A stretch of DNA of 21,249 nucleotides from JAJZOM01 sp046703545 (GTDB taxonomy: Archaea > Thermoplasmatota > Thermoplasmata > Thermoplasmatales > Thermoplasmataceae), in assembly GCA_046703545.1 (NCBI GenBank), contig JBJKSX010000002.1, positions 1-21,249 of the forward strand, written 5' to 3'. The notes under the pieces were generated by a model. It saw only the letters and a list, made by a program, of their open reading frames with translations. It had not been told where the DNA came from and ran no database searches. The position numbers and the translations under genes were made by a program. Positions 1-7,032 of the stretch are shown one piece after another. Each line of letters starts with the position of its first letter. The stretch's first letter is position 1.

Positions 1-182
1 GGGATGCGGAAGGGGAGGCACCTGATAATTTTGTTGCCTTTGACGTGGCACTTCAATGGGAAATTGGACCTTGCAAGGCCGCTAGCAGGATGAGCCACGT
101 AGACAATTCTTTCATCCTGGGATTGGGGCATATTTGATTTCATACTCTGGAAATATTTACCCTTTTCTTCTAAAATAACCAT
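1..182 (-). CDS. 5' part of an unidentified gene, possibly a molybdopterin oxidoreductase (partial)
   Basis: The minus strand is open from an ATG at 182 to the window edge, giving 60 codons with no stop. A purine-rich GGGATGAGAA precedes the ATG. The visible peptide has a polar 23-residue start, then ERIVYVAHPASG, then a basic stretch ending FPLKCHVKGNKIIRCLPF. A 'V-K-x-G-x-I-I-R-x-x-P' pattern near the N-terminus resembles the segment of molybdopterin oxidoreductases that follows the Fe-S/MGD cap, but no CxxC cluster motif is visible. The functional guess is therefore weak. The coding call rests only on the open frame and protein-like composition. The rest of the gene lies to the left of the window. 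Confidence 0.5.
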   Translation of the reverse strand, partial: MVILEEKGKYFQSMKSNMPQSQDERIVYVAHPASGLARSNFPLKCHVKGNKIIRCLPFRI

Positions 183-522
183 TTCTCATCCCTTAACTGG
201 ACAGATGACAGGTTCTGGCAAAGAAAAACAAAAATTAAGCCGCCCCGGACCGAGTAATGGGAGGTCTCAAATGCAGCTGGCGCCGGCATGGTTCTGATGG
301 GGGCAGCCCACAAATTCTGCCATGACGGTTAGATTCAGGAAAGGATTGGCAAAACGTAGCCATGGCCCTGCAATTCATAATTCTGCAGGGGAATGGGACA
401 TTGAGAAAAGAACGAATGAATCCATGTTCCATGCCCAGGCACGCTTTAATGGGAGAAGATAGCCCTGATAACATCATGGAATTATGATTCCACGGATAAG
501 GAAGGAGGATAAATTGTGGAAA
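183..522. other. Intergenic gap of 340 bp with one perfect inverted repeat
   Basis: No convincing gene is seen. An 80-codon open frame on the minus strand (235-477) is rich in Pro, Arg, Ser and Cys and has no recognisable domain, so it was not called. The one structured element is a perfect 7-bp inverted repeat, CCCTGCA (366-372) and TGCAGGG (384-390), with an 11-nt loop. It has no T-tract, so it is not an obvious terminator. The gap lies downstream of the tRNA and upstream of the leftward partial gene. Confidence 0.5.
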
Positions 523-594
523 TGGACCGATCGGGAATTGAACCCGAGACCTCCTGCTTGCGAAGCAGGCGATCTACCTCTGATCTACCGGCCC
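523..594 (-). tRNA. tRNA-Ala, anticodon CGC
   Basis: Read on the minus strand, a complete 72-nt cloverleaf can be folded. The acceptor stem GGGCCGG pairs with TCGGTCC (two G-U pairs), with discriminator A. The D arm is GATC/GATC, the anticodon stem CCTGC/GCAGG has loop TTCGCAA, the variable loop is AGGTC, and the T stem TCGGG/CCCGA has loop TTCAATT. Loop positions 34-36 are CGC, which reads the Ala codon GCG. No CCA is encoded (TTT follows) and there is no intron. A box A lies about 25 nt upstream of the 5' end. Confidence 0.95.
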
Positions 595-618
595 AGATTT
601 ACCTCTAATGCAAAAGGG

Positions 619-626
619 AAATAAAA
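619..626 (-). promoter_or_regulatory. Box A (TATA) of tRNA-Ala
   Basis: On the minus strand the sequence is TTTTATTT, centred about 28 nt upstream of the tRNA 5' end at 594, the usual spacing for an archaeal box A. It lies between two possible starts (608 and 644) of the divergent membrane-protein gene, which favours the later start. Confidence 0.5.
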
Positions 627-643
627 GAGATTTGGGGGCTGCC

Positions 644-1273
644 ATGCTGCCGTTCAACCGGCAAAGTTTTATTCACTCACTCAATATAATAAAGCAAATG
701 ACTGCCAGAATTCGCCAAAAGCCCCTCATGCCGCTTTCTGTTATTGCCTTTCTGATTATAATTGCATCTGTGGCCCTGACGGTGTTGGCTCTGGAGAGTT
801 ACAACTCCTTTTTGCTCACCCTTATCCTCTATCTGGAAATTATTCTGGTGCTCGCAGCATTGATATATTTTGCCACAGGCAGGCGCACAGAATCTGATTA
901 TGGTGCAAAGTACTCCTTCAACAGGGAGGGGATTCTTGTGAACAAGCACCTTGTTTTCCCATGGGCCGAGATCAAAACTATCCACTTCAGGAAATCCACA
1001 GAAAGATTCAACCTGACACACCTCTCATCGGGAAACAACAGGGCGTCCATCCGGGCGTTGGGCATGGTCCCATCTCGGAACGGGAAGCTTGAGCCTGTTT
1101 ACCGCACTTACAGTTATGGCAACATAGAGGTCTTTGAAGACCTTGGCACCAGGCCATCGGTAACCATAAAATGCCAACCCTCATACTTCAGAGCCAGGAG
1201 GATATTCAGGAAGATGCAGAGATACAGCTCCAGCGTGAATCCGGGAATCAGTTTCAATATACAGAGCAACTGA
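644..1273 (+). CDS. Two-pass membrane protein with a bacterial-PH (YcxB-like) domain
   Basis: The product is 209 aa from ATG 644, which has GGGGG about 6 nt upstream. An in-frame ATG at 608 would put the start within 15 nt of the tRNA and upstream of the tRNA's own box A. Two hydrophobic helices are clear, at about residues 30-50 and 55-78. They are followed by a soluble C-terminal half with the pattern YSFNREGILV...FPWAEIKTIHF. That matches the layout of YcxB/bPH proteins, where two helices precede a PH-like barrel ('EGI ... W.EI..I'). No catalytic residues are recognised, and the role is unknown, probably at the cytoplasmic face of the membrane. The gene is monocistronic; its stop abuts the stop of the convergent esterase gene with no spacer. 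Confidence 0.75.
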   Translation: MLPFNRQSFIHSLNIIKQMTARIRQKPLMPLSVIAFLIIIASVALTVLALESYNSFLLTLILYLEIILVLAALIYFATGRRTESDYGAKYSFNREGILVNKHLVFPWAEIKTIHFRKSTERFNLTHLSSGNNRASIRALGMVPSRNGKLEPVYRTYSYGNIEVFEDLGTRPSVTIKCQPSYFRARRIFRKMQRYSSSVNPGISFNIQSN

Positions 1274-2206
1274 TTATTTTTTCAGGTTTTCACCAATCAG
1301 CTTCGATGCCATTATGAGGTGGTTCCTTGCAGCCAAGGAGAACTCATGAAAAGACAGGAAGCCATGGACCATCCCAAGAGCCCTCACTCCTGTGGCATTT
1401 GTTCCCTGCTTCCTGAGCAGGCTCACAAAAGTTTCACCAGGGTCCCTCAGCATGTCATATTCGGCCGTGAAGACTACAGTTTCGGGCAGCCCTGAAAGAT
1501 TGCCTGCCCCCAGAATGTTGTACCTCGGGTCAAGCATATCCTCCCTGCTGTTCATGTATTGCTTCATGAACCAGTTTCCCATCTTCCCTGTCAGGAACAG
1601 CCCACTTGAGAATTCATTGTGCGAACGGGAGGCTACATCCGGTGCCACCACAGGATAGAACAGGGCCTGAAATTTGGGGAGCTTTGTTCCATTGTCCCTG
1701 CATATGATTGAAATTGATGCGCAAAGGTTTCCTCCAGCGCTGTCTCCTGAAATGGCTATTTTGTCCGGGTTTACCTTCAGTTCAGAGGCGTTATCCAGAA
1801 CCCACCTGTATGCAGCCATTGCATCGTTCACGGCCGTGGGGAACTTGTGCTCCGGTGCAAGCCTGTAGTCGACAGACAGTACCCTGCATCCTGAATGCCT
1901 GCACATATTCCTCAGAAGCCCGTCATACGATTCAGTGCTCCCGAATACAAACCCCCCTCCATGAAAGTATATGATCAGGGCGTCACTCCCGCCCTCTGGG
2001 ACAAACAATCTGGCCTTCAGCTTTGCCCCTCCGGCTGAAATTTCAAAATCACGCATTTCCCCGACCTCAACCTTGCTGGCGCTCAGGGATATGCTTGAAG
2101 AGTCCATTGCTTCCCTGAAGCTCTGGGCGGAGATTTCATCCAGGTCTATATCGTTCATTGCGGCTATCTGTTCAAGAAAAGTGGCAATTTGAGGGTCGAC
2201 TGGCAT
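1274..2206 (-). CDS. Carboxylesterase/lipase of the hormone-sensitive-lipase family (alpha/beta hydrolase fold)
   Basis: The 310-aa product starts at ATG 2206. The N-terminus MPVDPQIATFLEQ matches the family's usual 'MPLDPxIxxxLxQ', so in-frame starts further upstream (to 2287) were rejected. The oxyanion-hole motif HGGG is at 82-85 and the nucleophile Ser156 sits in GDSAGG. Asp251 (in EYDMLRDPG) and His281 (in MVHGF) complete the triad. All four signature elements are present at normal spacing and the length is typical. Family members hydrolyse short to medium acyl esters; the natural substrate cannot be read from sequence. There is no signal peptide, so a cytoplasmic enzyme is expected. It is divergent from the helicase gene and convergent with the PH-like membrane protein. 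Confidence 0.93.
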   Translation of the reverse strand: MPVDPQIATFLEQIAAMNDIDLDEISAQSFREAMDSSSISLSASKVEVGEMRDFEISAGGAKLKARLFVPEGGSDALIIYFHGGGFVFGSTESYDGLLRNMCRHSGCRVLSVDYRLAPEHKFPTAVNDAMAAYRWVLDNASELKVNPDKIAISGDSAGGNLCASISIICRDNGTKLPKFQALFYPVVAPDVASRSHNEFSSGLFLTGKMGNWFMKQYMNSREDMLDPRYNILGAGNLSGLPETVVFTAEYDMLRDPGETFVSLLRKQGTNATGVRALGMVHGFLSFHEFSLAARNHLIMASKLIGENLKK

Positions 2207-2290
2207 AAAATAGCAATAAATATGCGCTAAAAGAGTTTTGTCTGCGCCATGGCAATATCGCATCCAAGGTGTTTGCGGGAAACGCAATAG

Positions 2291-3928
2291 GTGTTATTAA
2301 CCACCGGGCATTTCTTAGGCATAGTGAAAGAAAGCTCAGGAACTGGAAGCAGGAAGGCCAGTGCAAAGGAGGTGTACCTTGGGGGGAAAATAGAGCCAAG
2401 GGAATACCAGATCAGCCTATTCAGGGAGGCAATAGAGAGGAACACCCTGATTGTTCTGCCTACAGGCCTGGGGAAAACCATCATAGCAGCACTTGTTGCG
2501 GATCATGTGATAAGAAGGGAAAACGAAAAGGTGATATTCCTGGCCCCTACACGGCCACTCATATCACAACACTACGAGACACTGAAGAAGCTCCTCGACC
2601 TGGACGAAAATGAGATATCCAAATTCACGGGAGAGGTGGACAATGAGGACAGGCTGCTGAAATGGGTCACATCGAAGGTAGTGGTGTCAACTCCCCAGGT
2701 TGTGCTCAATGACATGAGGAACGGACTGTTCAACATAGCAAAGTACGGCCTCATAGTTTTCGATGAGGCGCACAGGGCTACCGGGAACTATGCATACGTT
2801 GAGATAGCCCGGAATTTCCTGGATGCAAGAAGCAAGCTCATACTGGGAATAACCGCAAGCCCAGGGGGAGACAGGGAGAAGCTTGATGAAATCACCAGGG
2901 TGCTCGGGATAGAGGCGGTGAGGATCAAGAGCGAGAGCGACCCGGATGTCAGTGGCTACATGGGAGGCATTGACCTGAAAGTGACAAAACTAGCCCTCCC
3001 CGGCTACATAAGTGAAGTTTCCTTCATTCTCAGGAAAGTCATTGACAGGCTAACTGACAAGATAAAGCCTGCAGGCATCATGGCGCCGGGAAGATTTTCC
3101 AGGAGCCTGCTTGCGTCGAAGATTGGCGAGGTCATTGAGAGGGCGAAGAACGGAGAGCCGAACCTCTTCTCTGTTGTGACATACATTTCTGCCGCAATAA
3201 GGATAGACTACCTTCTTGAGTATCTGGAGAGCCAGGGCGTTGAAATAGCATGGGATTACGTTAACGAGATCTTGGGAAGCGAGGAGAAGACCCTGAAGAA
3301 AACGGCGTCAATAGTTACAAAGATGCCAGAATTCAACCAGTTCATGGTGAGGCTCAAGGACCTTGTGGACCAGAAACTGGAGAATCCAAAAATGAAGACC
3401 GTCCTGCAGATGTGCGAGGAACAGATTTCTGAAAATCCAGAGTCCCGGGTGATTGTGTTCACACACTACAGGAAGACCTCTGACCTCCTGGCAACATACC
3501 TTTCAGGAAAATCCAGCCTCCTGCGGCCTGTGAGATTCATAGGGCAGGCATCCAAGTCCGGGGACGAGGGCCTGAAGCAGAAAGACCAGGACATGCTTCT
3601 CCAGAAATTCAGGAGCAATGTGTACAATGTGCTGGTGGCCACAAGTGTGGCTGAAGAAGGGCTTGACATACCAGCAACAGACCTTGTCATTTTCTTTGAG
3701 CCGGTTCCGTCCGAAATCAGGAGCATACAGCGGAGAGGAAGGACCGGGAGGACGCATGCAGGAACTGTGAGGATTCTGCTGTACGAGGGAACCAGGGATG
3801 CGGGCTATTACTTTTCAGCCATCAGGAAGGAATCCCGGATGAAGAAGAACATACAGAAGCTTCAGTCAAACCAGCCTGAGACAAAGAAAAAAAGGAAGGG
3901 CCCCTTGAGCCTGGACGACTTCAGTTGA
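2291..3928 (+). CDS. Hef/FANCM-type SF2 DNA helicase, helicase half only
   Basis: The open frame gives 545 aa from GTG 2291. The start is uncertain: the family normally begins about ten residues before the 'IEPREYQ' Q-motif region (here 34-40), and an in-frame GTG at 2372 lies in a strong GGAGGTG context. Helicase motifs are complete: LPTGLGKT (56-63), LAPTRPL (84-90), DEAH (158-161), TASPGG (188-193), SVAEEGLDIP (452-461) and QRRGRTGR (480-487). The long insert between the RecA domains (about 205-375) is the Hef/FANCM thumb-like region. The family remodels stalled forks and branched DNA. The C-terminal XPF/ERCC4 nuclease domain of euryarchaeal Hef is absent: the protein ends in a basic stretch (531-537) and GPLSLDDFS. 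Its stop overlaps the convergent rfcS stop by 8 nt. Confidence 0.88.
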   Translation: MLLTTGHFLGIVKESSGTGSRKASAKEVYLGGKIEPREYQISLFREAIERNTLIVLPTGLGKTIIAALVADHVIRRENEKVIFLAPTRPLISQHYETLKKLLDLDENEISKFTGEVDNEDRLLKWVTSKVVVSTPQVVLNDMRNGLFNIAKYGLIVFDEAHRATGNYAYVEIARNFLDARSKLILGITASPGGDREKLDEITRVLGIEAVRIKSESDPDVSGYMGGIDLKVTKLALPGYISEVSFILRKVIDRLTDKIKPAGIMAPGRFSRSLLASKIGEVIERAKNGEPNLFSVVTYISAAIRIDYLLEYLESQGVEIAWDYVNEILGSEEKTLKKTASIVTKMPEFNQFMVRLKDLVDQKLENPKMKTVLQMCEEQISENPESRVIVFTHYRKTSDLLATYLSGKSSLLRPVRFIGQASKSGDEGLKQKDQDMLLQKFRSNVYNVLVATSVAEEGLDIPATDLVIFFEPVPSEIRSIQRRGRTGRTHAGTVRILLYEGTRDAGYYFSAIRKESRMKKNIQKLQSNQPETKKKRKGPLSLDDFS

Positions 3929-4877
3929 ATTCCTGGCCAATGTATGCAAGCTTGGCCAGAAGGGCATCCAGCTGAATGAGGTCACTTGAGCCTTCAACCA
4001 TCCTGAATTCCGATTCACCGAGTGCCATGATCACCTGCACCTTCTGTTTTGGCGGAATGAGCTCTTTTCTGACCGAAGTGTGAAGCCCCCGTATTATATC
4101 CATTCCGGAGAGGCCGTGCTCCACCATCATCACGTCAAGGGTATCCCTCGCCTCTTCGAACAGGCCGTTGAGGGCCTTTGACATCAATGACTTGAACTCC
4201 TTGGGATTAGCGAGGCCGGAAATCTCATAGATTTTTGTTGCGCTGAGCTCCCCGGAAGATTTTATTGTCTGAAGAATGTTGAGCGCCTTCCTGAGATCGC
4301 CGTCCGAGATTTCGGTGATCGCATCAAGTGAGTCGTCATCGATCTCGAATCCTTCAGCTTCTGCAATGACCTTAATCCTCTGTATCATGAATTCTGGCTT
4401 GATGGGCTTGAACCTCATCACAACGGTCCTTGACTGGATTGGAAGAATGATCTGGGACGAGTAGTTGCACGCAAAAATGAAACGAGTGGTGGAAGAATAG
4501 ATCTCCATTGTTCTTCTGAGCGCAGCCTGTGCCTCTGGAGTGAGCTGGTCTGCCTCATCCAGAAATATGATCTTGAACCCAAGCTGATTGGAAGGCATAA
4601 TCCTTGCGAAATCCTTCACGTTCTCCCTGATCACATCAATCCCACGCTCGTTTGAAGCGTTGAGCTCAAGGAAATTCTCTTTCCAGTCCTCACCGAAGAG
4701 TTCAATCGCTATGCAGATGGCCGTGGTTGTCTTTGCTGTTCCTGCTGGCCCTGCGAATATGAGGTGTGGAAGCTGGCGGTGCTTTACGAACGACTCTATC
4801 TTTCGTATATTGGCATCCTGTCCAACTATATCAGCCAATTTTGTGGGCCTGTACTTTTCAATCCAGATGTCTATCAT
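3921..4877 (-). CDS. rfcS: Replication factor C small subunit (clamp loader ATPase)
   Basis: The 318-aa product starts at ATG 4877; a TTG at 4886 is also in frame but less likely, since family members begin 'M..IWxEKYRP' exactly here. Residues 5-20 (WIEKYRP...DIVGQ) are the RFC box II region. The P-loop at 43-50 reads GPAGTAKT, with Ala48 where Gly is nearly invariant. The DEAD-type Walker B is FLDEADQL. The SRC motif reads IQSRTVV, so the Arg finger is kept but Cys is replaced by Thr. The C-terminal collar domain is present and total length is normal. With RfcL it loads PCNA onto primed DNA. It is tail-to-tail with the Hef-type helicase. Confidence 0.95.
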   Translation of the reverse strand: MIDIWIEKYRPTKLADIVGQDANIRKIESFVKHRQLPHLIFAGPAGTAKTTTAICIAIELFGEDWKENFLELNASNERGIDVIRENVKDFARIMPSNQLGFKIIFLDEADQLTPEAQAALRRTMEIYSSTTRFIFACNYSSQIILPIQSRTVVMRFKPIKPEFMIQRIKVIAEAEGFEIDDDSLDAITEISDGDLRKALNILQTIKSSGELSATKIYEISGLANPKEFKSLMSKALNGLFEEARDTLDVMMVEHGLSGMDIIRGLHTSVRKELIPPKQKVQVIMALGESEFRMVEGSSDLIQLDALLAKLAYIGQEFN

Positions 4878-4960
4878 TTTGACCAACAGATGTGATTATT
4901 CTCAACAGTTCAAATGGCATTTAATTCTTTCTGCCAGAATGCGTCTGGGGAGGTTCAATG

Positions 4961-4968
4961 ATTTATCC
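4961..4968 (+). promoter_or_regulatory. Box A of purN
   Basis: ATTTATCC is centred about 27 nt upstream of the purN ATG at 4991. That spacing puts the transcript start at or next to the ATG, implying a leaderless mRNA; no Shine-Dalgarno sequence precedes the ATG. Confidence 0.5.
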
Positions 4969-4990
4969 TAGCAATGCATTCATTTATTGA

Positions 4991-5614
4991 ATGAGCGGCA
5001 AGAGGATTGTGGTACTGGCATCGGGAGAGGGGACAAACTTTCAGGCCCTGGCTGATGCAGTAAAGAAGGGAGACCTGGATGCTGAGATTGTAGGCCTGAT
5101 TTCAGACAGGAAGGGTGCGGGTGCCCTCAAGAGGGCCAGGGCAAGTGGCGTGAAAGCCATATCCTTCCCCAGAACTGAGGAAAACAGGGAGAACTACTTC
5201 AGGGAGCTTGGCTCAGCCATACTCGATCTTGAACCGGACCTCATCGTCACAGCCGGCTTCATGAAGATATTGCCAACATGGCTTGTGGAAAAATTCAGGT
5301 TCAGGATCATAAACACCCACCCATCACTACTTCCATGTTTTGGCGGTCCGGGCTTCTATGGCCACAGAGTGCACGAGAAGGTGCTGGAAAGTGGGGCCAG
5401 GATAAGCGGCTGCACTGTTCATTTTGTCACTCCTGATGTGGATGCGGGGCCCATAATTCTGCAAGCTCCAGTGGAAGTGATGGACGATGACACACCTGAT
5501 AGCCTTTCAGAGCGGGTGAAGTCCGTTGAACATGGCCTCCTGGTCCAGGCTGCGGGAATTGTTCTGACCGGGAACATTGACATTTCAGGCAAGAGAGTCA
5601 GGCGGAGGGCCTGA
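4991..5614 (+). CDS. purN: Phosphoribosylglycinamide formyltransferase
   Basis: The 207-aa product transfers the formyl group of a 10-formyl-pterin cofactor to GAR in purine synthesis. The GAR phosphate loop is SGEGTNFQAL (11-20). The catalytic triad is in place: Asn108 and His110 in NTHPSLLP and Asp151 in PDVDAGPI. The substrate loop after HPSLLP reads CFGGPGFYGHRVHEKVL, a little longer than in E. coli PurN. Length is normal and the Rossmann-type N-terminus is intact. The gene is alone on its strand, apparently leaderless, and its 3' end overlaps the convergent protease gene by 30 nt. The nearby mptE gene could supply a pterin precursor for its cofactor. Confidence 0.93.
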   Translation: MSGKRIVVLASGEGTNFQALADAVKKGDLDAEIVGLISDRKGAGALKRARASGVKAISFPRTEENRENYFRELGSAILDLEPDLIVTAGFMKILPTWLVEKFRFRIINTHPSLLPCFGGPGFYGHRVHEKVLESGARISGCTVHFVTPDVDAGPIILQAPVEVMDDDTPDSLSERVKSVEHGLLVQAAGIVLTGNIDISGKRVRRRA

Positions 5615-6598
5615 CAGCCTGGTCTTCTTCTTTCTTTCGGTGTAGACAAAATACACGAACAGCATTGCAACCACTCCTGAAAGCAACAGCCAGAACAGCG
5701 AGAAAGCCCATGCGTCCGTAAGAGGAGGGTAAACCACATACAGTGTGGTTAGTCCATTGAAGAACCAGTGCATGGGAATATCCACGAAAAGCCCGAACTT
5801 CAGGAAGCCGAATGCCAGGACTAAACCAACAAAGGCTGCGGATATGATCTTTCCAGGGTCCCAGGCACCCGAAAGGAAATGTGCCATCCCGAACAGTATG
5901 CTTGTTATTATGACCAGAGTGTAATCGCCGCCGGTCAGGCTGATGCCATACTTCCTCCTCACAACTCCCGGTATGATGAATGACAGTGCAGCATCCCTGC
6001 GTGTTGTGCCAAGTTTGCTTGCCTTTCTTACAAGGTAAACGGAGAAAAGCCCAAGCGGAATGATTCGGAATCCCAGTTCCTCCGCGAATGGGGCATATAT
6101 GAACTGTATGAACATGAGATAAGGATGCTGCTGGAGGGCTGTGTCGATGGACGACCCCCCGACGCCAATGCCCAATGCCAGCTCTATGATGGTTATTGCA
6201 AAGGACACCATGAAGGCGAAAGTTGCTATTCCGCCGTAGAATATTACAGGGTTGTCGATTATTGAGCCGTTGCGCCTGATTATGCCCAGGTACAGCATTG
6301 CAGAGAAGAAGATGGTGTAGAATATTACCATAACCAGTGCAACCCAGAATGTGGGCACAGGAATCACAGGGGTGTTCAGCAGGAGAACGAAGAAGTAAAC
6401 CGGGGAGGGTTCGTTGAAGAATGCCGAGTTGGAAGGGCTGAAAAGGACGTAAATGGAAATTATGTAAAAAATGAGGGCGATTCCAAATGTGAGAGAAAAA
6501 AAGAACTTGAAGAGGAGCGAGTCCTGATTGAAGCTCGCCAGGCCCCTATTAGAAACATTTCTGTAAGGGGGACCCCTGGAAGTTCTTCCGGATTCCAT
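5585..6598 (-). CDS. CPBP-family (CAAX/bacteriocin-processing type) intramembrane metalloprotease
   Basis: The 337-aa product has about eight hydrophobic segments. The three family motifs are all present within the second half: EExxxR as E173-E174-LGF-R178, FxxxH as F236-GMA-H240, and HxxxN as H277-WFF-N281. These residues form the zinc-binding active site inside the membrane in Rce1-like proteases. The first about 25 residues are polar and form a cytoplasmic tail; the C-terminal tail is basic then Pro-rich (ERKKKTRLSGPPP). The substrate is unknown; family members process prenylated proteins, peptides or anti-sigma-like factors. It follows the mevalonate operon on the same strand with a 30-bp gap, so it may be co-transcribed, and it overlaps purN tail-to-tail. 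Confidence 0.88.
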   Translation of the reverse strand: MESGRTSRGPPYRNVSNRGLASFNQDSLLFKFFFSLTFGIALIFYIISIYVLFSPSNSAFFNEPSPVYFFVLLLNTPVIPVPTFWVALVMVIFYTIFFSAMLYLGIIRRNGSIIDNPVIFYGGIATFAFMVSFAITIIELALGIGVGGSSIDTALQQHPYLMFIQFIYAPFAEELGFRIIPLGLFSVYLVRKASKLGTTRRDAALSFIIPGVVRRKYGISLTGGDYTLVIITSILFGMAHFLSGAWDPGKIISAAFVGLVLAFGFLKFGLFVDIPMHWFFNGLTTLYVVYPPLTDAWAFSLFWLLLSGVVAMLFVYFVYTERKKKTRLSGPPPDSLA

Positions 6599-6628
6599 GG
6601 ATCATAATCCCCTTAACGGTTTTAATGT

Positions 6629-7030
6629 TTAATCCAGGACGAACTTGTATCCGTACTGGATTATGCCGGCTGAGCCCTGCTGGGCAATCTTCCTGAAAGC
6701 GGCCCTGACTCTTCCGCCGATTTCTACCTCGCCTGGATCGGAATCTACGATCTGGCCCGTGAGAGACGGCCCCTCATCGAGCTTGATTATTGCCAGGATG
6801 TAGGGCCTCTGCCTCACAAAGGGCGAAGGAACATCATGCACCACTGTGAATGATACGATTTCACCCTTTCCGGACATTGTAACCTCCTTCATCTTGCCTA
6901 TTGATTCCCTGTGGCAGGTGGGGCACACATCCCTTGGCGGGAAGTATGTCTTCTGGCAGTTGCCGCACTGGTGTGCAACCAGCCTGTATCTGTGGGCAGA
7001 TTCTCTCCAGAACCTTGATACCTCTCCCAT
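6629..7030 (-). CDS. DUF35 zinc-ribbon/OB-fold protein of the HMG-CoA synthase-thiolase complex
   Basis: The 133-aa product has a rubredoxin-like zinc ribbon with Cys22, Cys25, Cys36 and Cys39, preceded by the usual helical start FWRESAHRYRLVAHQC. An OB-fold follows from about residue 50 (SGKGEIVSFTVVH ... PYILAIIKLDEG). In archaea DUF35 proteins bridge acetoacetyl-CoA thiolase and HMG-CoA synthase and provide a shared CoA-binding channel, so acetoacetyl-CoA is passed on without release. The ATG lies 2 nt after the thiolase stop, with GGGGGTGAG as a strong ribosome binding site inside the thiolase 3' end. That means tight translational coupling in the order HMGS, thiolase, DUF35. Confidence 0.93.
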   Translation of the reverse strand: MGEVSRFWRESAHRYRLVAHQCGNCQKTYFPPRDVCPTCHRESIGKMKEVTMSGKGEIVSFTVVHDVPSPFVRQRPYILAIIKLDEGPSLTGQIVDSDPGEVEIGGRVRAAFRKIAQQGSAGIIQYGYKFVLD

Positions 7031-7032
7031 GC

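Noticed and set aside
235..477. 80-codon open frame on the minus strand in the tRNA-flanking gap
   Set aside because: Composition is rich in Cys, Pro, Arg and Ser with no domain, its start has no ribosome binding site, and it overlaps the inverted repeat; judged chance.
2207..2287. 27-residue upstream extension of the esterase
   Set aside because: The family's N-terminal MPxDP motif begins exactly at the internal ATG 2206; the extension has no family match and would run up to the helicase frame.
5585..5614. Overlap of purN and the CPBP protease genes as a possible frameshift or error
   Set aside because: The genes are convergent and both reach natural stops; a 30-nt tail overlap is ordinary in compact archaeal genomes, like those at 3921-3928 and 11404-11417.
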